DNA of 5,064 nt from GCA-2731375 sp047518225 (lineage in GTDB: Bacteria > Pseudomonadota > Alphaproteobacteria > GCA-2731375), in contig JAKZRK010000343.1 of assembly GCA_047518225.1 (NCBI GenBank), forward strand, positions 1 to 5,064, given 5' to 3'. The notes under the pieces are model-generated. The model saw only the letters and a program-made list of their open reading frames with translations, searched no databases and was not told the DNA's origin. The position numbers and the translations under genes are program-made. The first letter of the stretch is position 1. The number at the start of each line of letters is the position of its first letter. Shown in pieces: positions 1 through 5,064 of this stretch.

Positions 1-192
1 GGCCACCTCAAAAACGGTCACCGCATGGATCGAAACCGCCTCGACCACAAGCAGGGTGACGCCATCAACCCCATCCTCGCCGCCGCCGGCTACAACTTCC
101 GTCTCATCCTCAAATGGATCAGGCTTCTTTGCGCCTTCATCTGGAGATCATGCCTGACAATCCAAGCTCCGATGATAGTTCTATGGAGCTGA
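1..192 (+). CDS. IS5-family transposase, C-terminal fragment (5' part outside window)
   Basis: The reading frame is open from the first base and ends at a TGA at 190-192, leaving 63 codons. The peptide begins GHLKNGHRMDRNRLDHKQGD and continues with AINPILAAAGYNFRLILKW. This is the characteristic C-terminal block of IS5-family DDE transposases, which usually reads EPVIGHLK, then RMxRN, then GDAxNxxLAAAGYNFRxLLxW. Family knowledge places the catalytic Glu of the Y-2-R-3-E-6-K signature a few residues left of the window, so Lys4 here would be the K of that signature. The protein cuts and rejoins the ends of its own insertion sequence. The last 20 or so residues (CAFIWRSCLTIQAPMIVLWS) do not resemble the usual tail I remember, so divergence or a late frameshift is possible. 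Whether the element is active cannot be judged, because most of it lies outside. The family call is secure. Confidence 0.9.
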   Translation, partial: GHLKNGHRMDRNRLDHKQGDAINPILAAAGYNFRLILKWIRLLCAFIWRSCLTIQAPMIVLWS

Positions 193-235
193 AATTCCGT
201 ATTCTTCACGACCGACTAATTATTGCCGCATCTGG

Positions 236-255
236 ATGCCCGCCTACGCGGGCAT
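236..255. repeat. Short palindromic hairpin, 8-bp perfect stem, CTAC loop
   Basis: Arms 236-243 (atgcccgc) and 248-255 (gcgggcat) are exact reverse complements around the tetraloop ctac. The flanked form (tgg before, gac after) resembles dispersed intergenic palindromes common in GC-rich proteobacterial genomes, many of which read tggatgcccgc...gcgggcatgac. It lies between the transposase stop and the converging aldehyde dehydrogenase stop. It could therefore damp read-through in both directions, although no T-run follows on either strand. Confidence 0.6.
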
Positions 256-308
256 GACAACAATGGGCCGAATTATGGAGTTTTTCATCAGCCTGCTAAA
301 GACGTTCC

Positions 309-325
309 AAGCGAACCTATCGCTT
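309..325 (-). terminator. Weak stem-loop at the 3' end of the aldehyde dehydrogenase gene
   Basis: The 6-bp arms aagcga (309-314) and tcgctt (320-325) pair exactly around a 5-base loop that contains the stop codon of the minus-strand gene. There is no immediate U-tract after the stem on the minus strand, so intrinsic termination would be inefficient. It may simply be chance pairing at the gene end. Confidence 0.25.
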
Positions 326-1756
326 CAACAGCAACTTGATCATGCCCTTGGCCCGGGCGCCATAGGGGGGCTGGAGTAGCCACATGCCGTTAAAACGGCT
401 CTGGTACATGACCGGCTTCAGCCTGGAAAATGTCTCGAAGCCATCGCGGCCATGGTATTGCCCCATGCCCGATGCCCCGACGCCACCAAAGGGCAGATTT
501 TCGACGCCGGCATGCCACAGACAATCATTGACCACGGCGCCGCCGGAGATCGTCTGCCCCAGCACCCGGTCAATATTGTCCCGGTTTCGATCATAGACAT
601 ACAGCCCTAGGGGCCGATCGCCGCCATTTACATGGGCGATGGCGGCGTCCAGGCCGTCATAGGGAATTACGGGCAACAGGGGACCGAATATCTCTTCCCG
701 CCGCACGGCCATGCTTTCCTCCGTCTCCAACAACATGGTCAGGGGCATTTTTCGGCCGGAATCGCCGCTTACCCCGCGGCCCGCCGCCACCACCCGCGCG
801 CCCTTCGCCTCGGCCTCCGCCAACATGGCCTGCAGGCGGTCGAACCGGGCCTGATTTACAATGGCGCTGTAGTCGGGATTGTTGTCCACCGTGGGATAAA
901 ACCTGGCCGCCACGGCCAGGGCCTTTTCGACAAAGACGCCAACCTGGTCCTGCGGCACCAGCACATAGTCAGGTGCCACACAGGTCTGCCCGGCGTTGAA
1001 CAACTTGCCCCGGACAATCGATATTACCGCCGCGTCCATGGCGGCTTCGGGGCCAATGATAGCCGGCGATTTGCCGCCCAGTTCCAAGGTCACCGGGGTC
1101 AGGTTCGCCGCCGCCGCCGCCATCACCTTGCGGCCGACGCTGGCCGATCCGGTATAAAGCAAATGATCGAGGGGCAGTCTGGCGAAGGCCTCTCCCACCG
1201 CCCGCCCGCCTTGAACCACGGCGACCTGGTCGGGGGCAAAATATTGCGCCACCATTTCGGCCAGCAAGGCGGATGTCCGTGGCGTGAATTCAGACGGCTT
1301 CACCATGGCCCTGTTGCCGGCCGCCACGGCGCCGACCAGGGGCGACAGGGCCAGGAACAGGGGATAGTTCCACGGCGAAATAATCCCCACCACGCCAAGG
1401 GGCTGTGGCAGCAGGCGGGCCCGGGCCGGCATGAAGGCCAGGTCCATGGCGCGGCGGCGCGGGCGCATCCATTTCGCCAACCGGCCCTTGGCATGGCGCA
1501 CGCTGGACAGGGTCGTGAAGATTTCCGCCAACAGGGTTTCTTCCCGCGATCTGCCGCCGAAATCGGCATCGACCGCCCGGATGATGGCGCCCTGGTGTTC
1601 CTTCACCATGGCCCCGATCCGGCCCAGCCGATCCAGGCGCCGCGCCCGGTCCGGGGTGCCGTCGCGCGCACGGGCGGCCCGCATGGCGTCTAATAGAGCC
1701 CGCAGTCCCACATCGGGCTGCTGGCTTTCCCTGGCGGCAATGTCCGCGGCACCCAT
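317..1756 (-). CDS. NAD(P)-dependent aldehyde dehydrogenase, coniferyl-aldehyde dehydrogenase type
   Basis: This 479-residue cytosolic enzyme should oxidise an aldehyde to the carboxylate with NAD(P)+. All family landmarks are visible: SPWN with Asn130 (oxyanion hole), MVKPSE with Lys153 (cofactor ribose), the Rossmann turn TGSASVG at 202-208, LELGGKS with the general base Glu225, and NAGQTCV with catalytic Cys259. Also present are EEIFGP with Glu355 and Phe357 (cofactor positioning) and LPFGGVGASGMG at 421-432. The FNAGQTCVAPDY block, the short N-terminus and the ending with PPYG resemble coniferyl-aldehyde dehydrogenases (CalB-like) rather than longer betaine or succinate-semialdehyde types, but the substrate is not proven. 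CalB-like enzymes also act on medium-chain or aromatic aldehydes. The ATG start is backed by GAGGA nine bases upstream (1766-1770). It is transcribed divergently from the short-chain dehydrogenase and ends near an IS boundary, but it is intact. Confidence 0.93.
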   Translation of the reverse strand: MGAADIAARESQQPDVGLRALLDAMRAARARDGTPDRARRLDRLGRIGAMVKEHQGAIIRAVDADFGGRSREETLLAEIFTTLSSVRHAKGRLAKWMRPRRRAMDLAFMPARARLLPQPLGVVGIISPWNYPLFLALSPLVGAVAAGNRAMVKPSEFTPRTSALLAEMVAQYFAPDQVAVVQGGRAVGEAFARLPLDHLLYTGSASVGRKVMAAAAANLTPVTLELGGKSPAIIGPEAAMDAAVISIVRGKLFNAGQTCVAPDYVLVPQDQVGVFVEKALAVAARFYPTVDNNPDYSAIVNQARFDRLQAMLAEAEAKGARVVAAGRGVSGDSGRKMPLTMLLETEESMAVRREEIFGPLLPVIPYDGLDAAIAHVNGGDRPLGLYVYDRNRDNIDRVLGQTISGGAVVNDCLWHAGVENLPFGGVGASGMGQYHGRDGFETFSRLKPVMYQSRFNGMWLLQPPYGARAKGMIKLLLKR

Positions 1757-1765
1757 GGCTCTGTA

Positions 1766-1770
1766 TCCTC
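1766..1770 (-). promoter_or_regulatory. Ribosome binding site of the aldehyde dehydrogenase gene
   Basis: The minus strand reads GAGGA here, nine bases before the ATG at 1756. This supports that start over internal candidates. Confidence 0.7.
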
Positions 1771-1803
1771 AAGGACCGGACCGACAATAGCACGCTTGCC
1801 GGC

Positions 1804-1813
1804 GGCATATGCC
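1804..1813. promoter_or_regulatory. Perfect 10-bp palindrome GGCATATGCC, candidate operator
   Basis: The sequence is its own reverse complement and sits in the shared upstream region of the two divergent oxidoreductase genes, where a local regulator would be expected to bind. No regulator gene is in the window, and a 10-bp palindrome can arise by chance, so the role is speculative. Confidence 0.3.
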
Positions 1814-1833
1814 TTGCCCGGGTTGCGGCTTTA

Positions 1834-1846
1834 TTTTAGCTTAAAA
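1834..1846. promoter_or_regulatory. AT-rich inverted repeat TTTTA-GCT-TAAAA, candidate operator
   Basis: The 5-base arms 1834-1838 and 1842-1846 are reverse complements around GCT. The element lies 18 bases before the SDR start codon, in the only AT-rich part of the divergent region, so it could overlap a -10 element or be a repressor site. This is suggestive only. Confidence 0.25.
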
Positions 1847-1864
1847 CAAATACATGGATGGATC

Positions 1865-2689
1865 ATGCGAACAGCAAAAGCAACCAAGGCCATGGACGAG
1901 GCGGCCCCTTCACCGCGCGCCCTGGCCGGACGGCACGCCCTGATAACGGGCGGCAACCGGGGCATCGGTGCCGCGATCGCGATGGAATTGGCGGATTTGG
2001 GCGCCAACATCACCTTGGCGGCGCGGGATGAGGCGGCCCTTCGGACACAGCGGGACGTATTGTCCCGGCGCGGCGACATCGCCGTTGCCTGTCAGCGCAT
2101 GGACCTGCGCGATCCGGACTCCATCGCCCAGGGGGTGGCGGCCGCGCGGGATGGCCAGGGCCCGATCGGCATCTTGATCAACAATGCCGGCGTGGCCCCG
2201 TCCGCCCCCCTGGCCAAGCTTGCGCTGGAGAGCTGGCGCGAAACATTCGACATCAACGTTCAGGCGGCATTTTTGTTGTCCCAGGCGGTGGCGGATGACA
2301 TGCAGGATCTCGGGTTTGGCCGAATGGTCAATCTCGCCTCGACCGCCGGGTTGCGCGGCTATCCCTTCGTCGCCGCCTATGTGGCCTCCAAACATGCCCT
2401 GATCGGCCTAACCCGCGCCCTGGCCCTGGAATTTGCCAAGGGTCCGATCACCGTCAATGCGGTCTGCCCCGGCTATACGGAGACCGAGATGGCGCGGAAC
2501 GCCATCGCCAACATTCAACAATCGGGCAAATCGGAGGCGGAGGCCCGCGCCATCCTGACCCGAGGCAACCCCCAGGGCCGTCTGATCCAGCCGGATCAGG
2601 TGGCGGCTGCCGTGGGCTGGCTGTGCCTGCCGTCTTCCGCCGCCATTACCGGCCAGGCCATCGCCGTCGCCGGCGGAGAGGTGATGTAG
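1865..2689 (+). CDS. Classical short-chain dehydrogenase/reductase (SDR), NAD(P)-dependent
   Basis: This 274-residue cytosolic oxidoreductase should interconvert a hydroxyl and a keto group using NAD(P)(H). Visible landmarks are the glycine-rich cofactor motif TGGNRGIG at 28-35, Asp80 in MDLRD (adenine contact) and NNAG at 106-109. The catalytic tetrad is complete: Asn131, Ser159, Tyr172, Lys176 (YVASK). PG at 202-203 follows the last core strand. Arg54 at the end of the second strand (LAARD) hints at NADP(H), which is an inference. The ATG at 1865 was chosen because a GGATGGA stretch lies 3-9 bases upstream and the family normally begins 20-30 residues before the cofactor motif. An in-frame TTG at 1796 would add 23 residues rich in hydrophobics and without family support. 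An ATG at 1892 is possible too. The substrate is unknown. The divergent aldehyde dehydrogenase suggests a shared catabolic route, but this is not a CalA-type coniferyl alcohol dehydrogenase by motif. Confidence 0.92.
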   Translation: MRTAKATKAMDEAAPSPRALAGRHALITGGNRGIGAAIAMELADLGANITLAARDEAALRTQRDVLSRRGDIAVACQRMDLRDPDSIAQGVAAARDGQGPIGILINNAGVAPSAPLAKLALESWRETFDINVQAAFLLSQAVADDMQDLGFGRMVNLASTAGLRGYPFVAAYVASKHALIGLTRALALEFAKGPITVNAVCPGYTETEMARNAIANIQQSGKSEAEARAILTRGNPQGRLIQPDQVAAAVGWLCLPSSAAITGQAIAVAGGEVM

Positions 2690-2720
2690 GCCATGTCCGG
2701 GAACAGCGGCTTTAAATTCG

Positions 2721-3677
2721 TCAGCCGATAACCGATTTTATCAATTCGTTGTGTTCGCCACGGACGCCGGCAAGGGCGGAGGAGATTTCGCTGGCGGCAT
2801 CGGCGCTATCACCGCCCATTTGCGACGCGACCCGAAGCGCCAGAGCGCTTTTCTCCAGTAATTCAAGCTCCTTTTCACTGGGTGTTCCACTGCGCAGGCG
2901 GTTGGCGGTTTGCATTATCGTGTCACACAAACTACCCAGCTGTGCGACTTCGCGCGGCGGAATTGTCTCGTGAAGTTTGCGTCCCGATTTTAGAATTTGC
3001 AGCAATTCACGCTCGATCCAATCCGGCAGGGACGGATCGTTGCAAGCTTTAAACAGAACGTCCGCGATGGCCCAGATACGGCGGGCGATATTGCGCATCT
3101 TGACCCGGCGCAACTGGCTCAAGCTCGCTTCGATGAAATCCGAACTAGGTCCCATTTCGGGCTTCCCCTCGGCCCGGGCCAACAGGGCGTTCGGCACGTC
3201 CACGCAACCAGCATCGTTGCCCCGGGCCTCGGCGGTACGGCGGTCGGGACCAAAGTATTCCTCGGTCACGATGAAGGGCTTGCGGTCGGCAACCATGGCA
3301 TTGATCCGCTCGGACAGGTCGGTGGTGGAAAAGGGATGCGCCAGAAAGTCGTCGGCGCCGGCATCGATGATCGAACGGACCAGACCCAGGCGGGCATCCC
3401 AACTGGACAAGATTATGGGCAGAAAAGGGTCGTCGCCACAACGGAAGCGCCGGATATCGCCGACCAGCTCGGATACCCCGTCGTCTTCGTCGAGTACCGC
3501 GAAAATCGGCAAGTCGAACCGGCGGCTGCCGAGGGCGAGCCGGGCATCATCGATATTTTCACATTCTTCGATCTTCCAGAATCCGACGATATTTAAGATT
3601 GAACGCGTTTGCTTCCGCACATACAGCTTGGTGTCGAAAAGCAAGACCGTCGAATTGGTGAACGGCTCTTTTTCCAT
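2721..3677 (-). CDS. Degenerate receiver-domain protein with helical C-terminal region (paralogue 1)
   Basis: This 318-residue protein has no signal peptide or membrane segment. Residues 9-130 follow the CheY-like receiver fold: strand VLLFD, helix, strand FDLPIF, strand LPIILSS, then GADDFLAHPFS. The active site is broken. Only Asp15 of the acidic pair remains, Ala60 stands where the phospho-acceptor Asp should be, Ser92 replaces Thr, and His114 replaces the invariant Lys. A linker with YFGPDRR (141-147) and VPNAL (161-165) leads to a helix-rich C-terminal part with KMRNIARRIWAIA (193-205) and LLEKSALALRVAS (273-285). No output domain (HTH, GGDEF, EAL, HPt or kinase) is recognisable. It probably works by protein binding rather than phosphorylation, which is an inference. 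The start is fixed by an in-frame TAA two codons upstream (3681-3683). Its Shine-Dalgarno sequence is poor. It lies 177 bases downstream of its paralogue, same strand. Confidence 0.85.
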   Translation of the reverse strand: MEKEPFTNSTVLLFDTKLYVRKQTRSILNIVGFWKIEECENIDDARLALGSRRFDLPIFAVLDEDDGVSELVGDIRRFRCGDDPFLPIILSSWDARLGLVRSIIDAGADDFLAHPFSTTDLSERINAMVADRKPFIVTEEYFGPDRRTAEARGNDAGCVDVPNALLARAEGKPEMGPSSDFIEASLSQLRRVKMRNIARRIWAIADVLFKACNDPSLPDWIERELLQILKSGRKLHETIPPREVAQLGSLCDTIMQTANRLRSGTPSEKELELLEKSALALRVASQMGGDSADAASEISSALAGVRGEHNELIKSVIG

Positions 3678-3854
3678 TGATTAATAACCCACAACTTCGC
3701 GCAGGACGATGTCCCTGATACCAACAACGACCCGTAACGCCTCGATATTTCGGCGCCATGGGTTCGGATAGGTTGCCCGCAAATGCTTAAATTTCTGTTA
3801 TTGCGCCAGGCTCATTACGGCCATCCATCCGCCGGCAAAGAGGCTTTAACAGGC
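3678..3854 (-). other. Intergenic spacer between the two pseudo-receiver genes
   Basis: The 177 bases between the paralogues hold no credible gene. A short minus-strand frame entering from 3759 only overlaps the start of the downstream gene out of frame. The spacing is longer than usual within a tight operon, so the downstream gene may have its own promoter, but I could not pick convincing -35/-10 elements. Only a 4-bp stem (3841-3844 with 3853-3856) is visible next to the upstream stop, too weak to call a terminator. Confidence 0.4.
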
Positions 3855-4787
3855 CTATTGAATAGCTCTTGATATTGCACCCGGCGAACGGGGGGCGGCA
3901 TCCTCCGTACCCGCATCAAGGTCCGTCGCCACCCGCAGGTCCTTGGCCGCCCGCTCCAACAAAGCCAGATCCCCACCATCCAAACCAGGTGCCGATCGGC
4001 TCAGTTGTATAGCCACCTGCTCCACCGAATCGCAATATGACGGCTTGTGATCCTGTTTGATCGCGGCCATTGTCTTGCGAATGACGGCAAGGGATTTCTG
4101 AATGGCGGCCAATTCGTCGACCGACCGGAGACGGAGAAACCCGGCATCGTCACAATATTCCCGTAACGTCTTTGCAATCGCACAAATGCGCCTGGCAACA
4201 TTACCCATCTTGATAAATTCCAGGCTGGCCCTGGCGGCCTGGATTGACTCCGCGCTAGGCGCCAAATCGGGACGCCTCTGCACCCTTGCCCGCAAGGCAT
4301 TGGGTACTTCAACCGTATTGGCGCCCGTGCCGCGTCCCGTTGTGATGCGTCTTTCCGGACCCAGATAATCCTGGGTTCCGATGAATCGCCGCCGTGCCGA
4401 AACCAGGGCATCCACGCGGGCACCAAGTTGCCGGGGCGAAAATGGCCATAACAGCAATTGGTCGGTGCCCGTATTCAAGGCCTTGCGCACCATATCCGGG
4501 GCGCCATTCCAGGTCACCAGGATCATCGGCGTATAAGGATCGGAGGACTTGTCGTACTGACGGGCCCGGCTGATCAATTCCATTGATCCGGACGCCGCCG
4601 CATCATTTCCGTAGACCGCCAATTCAAACTGCCGTGACTGCATCAAATTCGAGAGATCCTCGGCATTGTCCACGTTCGCTATGCGGCGAAATCCCAGTTC
4701 GCCCAGAGCCGCACAGGTTCGTTTGCCGACCCGCCGCCGGGCGTCATAATGCAATATCAACGCGTTCGTATATTCTGCTCTATGCAT
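3855..4787 (-). CDS. Degenerate receiver-domain protein with helical C-terminal region (paralogue 2)
   Basis: This 310-residue soluble protein is a paralogue of the next gene downstream on the same strand. The two align without gaps over residues 1-208 with 77 identities by hand count, and again near the C-terminus with a 3-residue offset. The receiver fold spans about 8-130. Its active site is lost: Asp15 is alone (Ala16 beside it), Gly60 replaces the phospho-acceptor Asp, and Trp114 replaces the invariant Lys in LLLWPFS. Thr92 is kept. DYLGPERR (140-147), VPNAL (161-165), KMGNVARRICAIA (193-205) and LLERAAKDLRVAT (276-288) match the paralogue. No known output domain is visible, so function is unknown. 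A phosphorylation-independent adaptor or regulator is the natural guess. The ATG is fixed by an in-frame TGA four codons upstream (4797-4799), and a GGTGGA stretch directly precedes it. An AT-rich probable promoter lies upstream. Confidence 0.85.
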   Translation of the reverse strand: MHRAEYTNALILHYDARRRVGKRTCAALGELGFRRIANVDNAEDLSNLMQSRQFELAVYGNDAAASGSMELISRARQYDKSSDPYTPMILVTWNGAPDMVRKALNTGTDQLLLWPFSPRQLGARVDALVSARRRFIGTQDYLGPERRITTGRGTGANTVEVPNALRARVQRRPDLAPSAESIQAARASLEFIKMGNVARRICAIAKTLREYCDDAGFLRLRSVDELAAIQKSLAVIRKTMAAIKQDHKPSYCDSVEQVAIQLSRSAPGLDGGDLALLERAAKDLRVATDLDAGTEDAAPRSPGAISRAIQ

Positions 4788-4873
4788 GATCCACCGTCAG
4801 CAATGGTTTTTCCGTGTTTCCCGACCCGGACAACCGCACCGATAGTGAATGCGACGAATTGTGGCGTAAAAAA

Positions 4874-4902
4874 ATTAATCAAACCCTATGATTACTGGTT
4901 AA
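4874..4902 (-). promoter_or_regulatory. Candidate promoter for the pseudo-receiver genes
   Basis: On the minus strand TTAACC (4902-4897) and ATTAAT (4879-4874) stand 17 bases apart, each matching four of six sigma70 consensus bases. They lie in a markedly AT-rich tract (about 4867-4922) within a GC-rich window. The implied leader is roughly 80 bases to the ATG at 4787. TTAACC followed by AG also resembles a CtrA half-site (TTAACCAT) of alphaproteobacteria. The match is weak without the second TTAA at the right spacing. Confidence 0.3.
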
Positions 4903-4918
4903 TAATATTCAGCATTAA

Positions 4919-5063
4919 TTATCCCGTGCCTATCCGGTTGTCACCCATACCCACTACATCTAGGGTGCTCCCAATCCCCCGAGTAAAGCTCGGCCTAGGT
5001 CGGGCGGCGATATCTCCGGCGATGTCGAGCGCCTCCTGAACCGGAACGGATCTCCCGATTCAT
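4919..5063 (-). pseudogene. Possible small protein gene of about 47 codons, broken by a frameshift
   Basis: On the minus strand an ATG at 5063 opens a frame starting MNREIRS that soon turns into arginine-rich nonsense and stops. The adjacent frame reads VQEALDIAGDIAARPRPSFT, then RGIGSTLDVVGMGDNRIGTG, and ends at a TAA (4921-4919). That frame has no usable start codon and has a TGA at 5062-5060. Removing one base near 5043 would join the two into one 47-residue, hydrophilic, protein-like chain. I do not recognise the family. It could be a decayed or misread small gene upstream of the pseudo-receiver pair, or chance. The window edge right at the ATG hides any ribosome binding site. Confidence 0.3.
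4979..4993. repeat. Small stem-loop CCGAG-taaag-CTCGG
   Basis: Five-base arms at 4979-4983 and 4989-4993 pair exactly around a 5-base loop. It lies within the possible small gene on the minus strand, with no T-run behind it, so it is probably not a terminator. Recorded as visible structure only. Confidence 0.25.
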
Positions 5064-5064
5064 G

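Larger units (their letters stand above)
1..295 (+). mobile_element. Right-hand part of an IS5-family insertion sequence
   Basis: The transposase fragment is followed by about 100 non-coding bases. The sequence at 277-295 (ggagtttttcatcagcctg) resembles the outer end of an IS5-type terminal repeat. It is followed at once by CTAA (296-299), which fits the YTAR target preferred by the IS5 group. The left end and second target copy are not in the window, so the boundary at 295 is an inference. The transposase identification alone makes the presence of an IS firm. Confidence 0.5.
1757..1864. promoter_or_regulatory. Divergent control region between aldehyde dehydrogenase and SDR genes
   Basis: These 108 bases must hold promoters for both divergent genes. 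An AT-rich core (about 1829-1855) sits inside GC-rich flanks. No strong sigma70 hexamer pair could be picked for either direction. The best plus-strand guess, TTGCCC (1814-1819) with TAGCTT (1837-1842) at 17-base spacing, is poor. Two symmetrical elements that could be operators are listed separately. Confidence 0.5.

Noticed and set aside
632..1693. Long plus-strand open frame opposite the aldehyde dehydrogenase gene
   Set aside because: It is antisense to a gene with complete catalytic motifs. Its product is rich in His, Gly, Arg and Gln without recognisable domains, as expected from the mirror frame of GC-rich coding DNA.
1796..1864. N-terminal extension of the SDR from a TTG start
   Set aside because: A TTG start without a ribosome binding site would place the presumed control elements inside the coding region and add residues with no SDR counterpart.
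1910..2395. Minus-strand open frame opposite the SDR gene
   Set aside because: It is antisense to a well-supported SDR, with no motif or ribosome binding site of its own; a codon-bias shadow.
1865..2689. Naming the SDR as coniferyl alcohol dehydrogenase to match the neighbouring aldehyde dehydrogenase
   Set aside because: Its TGGNRGIG motif and C-terminal part are of the general classical SDR (FabG-like) type. Nothing specific to coniferyl alcohol dehydrogenases is visible.
2707..2727. CGGCT ... AGCCG inverted repeat between the convergent SDR and pseudo-receiver genes as a bidirectional terminator
   Set aside because: Only 5 bp of stem with an 11-base loop and no T-run on either side; too weak to call.
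2724..2731. GCCGATAA, an exact match to a flagellar sigma28 -10 element on the plus strand
   Set aside because: The only upstream TAAA is far too close for the required spacing of about 15 bases, and the site would fire antisense into the convergent gene. Chance match within the final codons of the minus-strand gene.
2977..3684. Plus-strand open frames opposite the first pseudo-receiver gene
   Set aside because: Ser/Arg-rich low-information translation without domains. The minus-strand frame has a receiver fold and a paralogue next door, which settles the coding strand.
4749..5039. Plus-strand open frame of 96 codons across the upstream region of the second pseudo-receiver gene
   Set aside because: It overlaps the 5' end of that gene and runs through the AT-rich promoter-like tract. 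Its composition is irregular and no Shine-Dalgarno sequence is seen.

Overview
The window looks like a chromosomal segment of a GC-rich alphaproteobacterium, most likely of the Rhodospirillales type. The reasons are strong GC bias at third codon positions, a short dispersed palindrome of a kind seen in such genomes, and two receiver-like proteins carrying a GPDRR/GPERR linker that I associate from memory with that group. The genus cannot be fixed from the sequence.

Left part (1-316): the window opens inside the last 63 codons of an IS5-family transposase. A short downstream stretch follows, holding a perfect 8-bp-stem hairpin and a plausible right end of the insertion sequence at about 295, directly before a CTAA that fits the usual IS5 target.

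Middle-left (317-2689): two oxidoreductase genes are transcribed divergently from a 108-bp shared control region. On the minus strand is a complete NAD(P)-dependent aldehyde dehydrogenase of the coniferyl-aldehyde dehydrogenase type. On the plus strand is a complete classical short-chain dehydrogenase/reductase. Both keep all catalytic residues. Together they could oxidise an alcohol or hydroxy intermediate and an aldehyde, but a shared pathway is inferred only from their arrangement.

Middle-right (2721-4787): two minus-strand genes, convergent to the dehydrogenase, encode paralogous proteins of 318 and 310 residues. They align without a gap over their first 208 residues (77 identities by hand count). 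Each has an N-terminal receiver fold in which the phospho-acceptor Asp and the conserved Lys are replaced, then a GP(D/E)RR linker, then a helical C-terminal region of unknown function with a shared KMxNxARRIxAIA motif. This tandem pair of pseudo-receivers is the most noteworthy content of the window.

Right part (4788-5064): an AT-rich tract probably holds the promoter of the pseudo-receiver pair. Beyond it is a minus-strand stretch that reads like a small protein of about 47 residues broken by one frameshift close to its start codon, at the very edge of the window.
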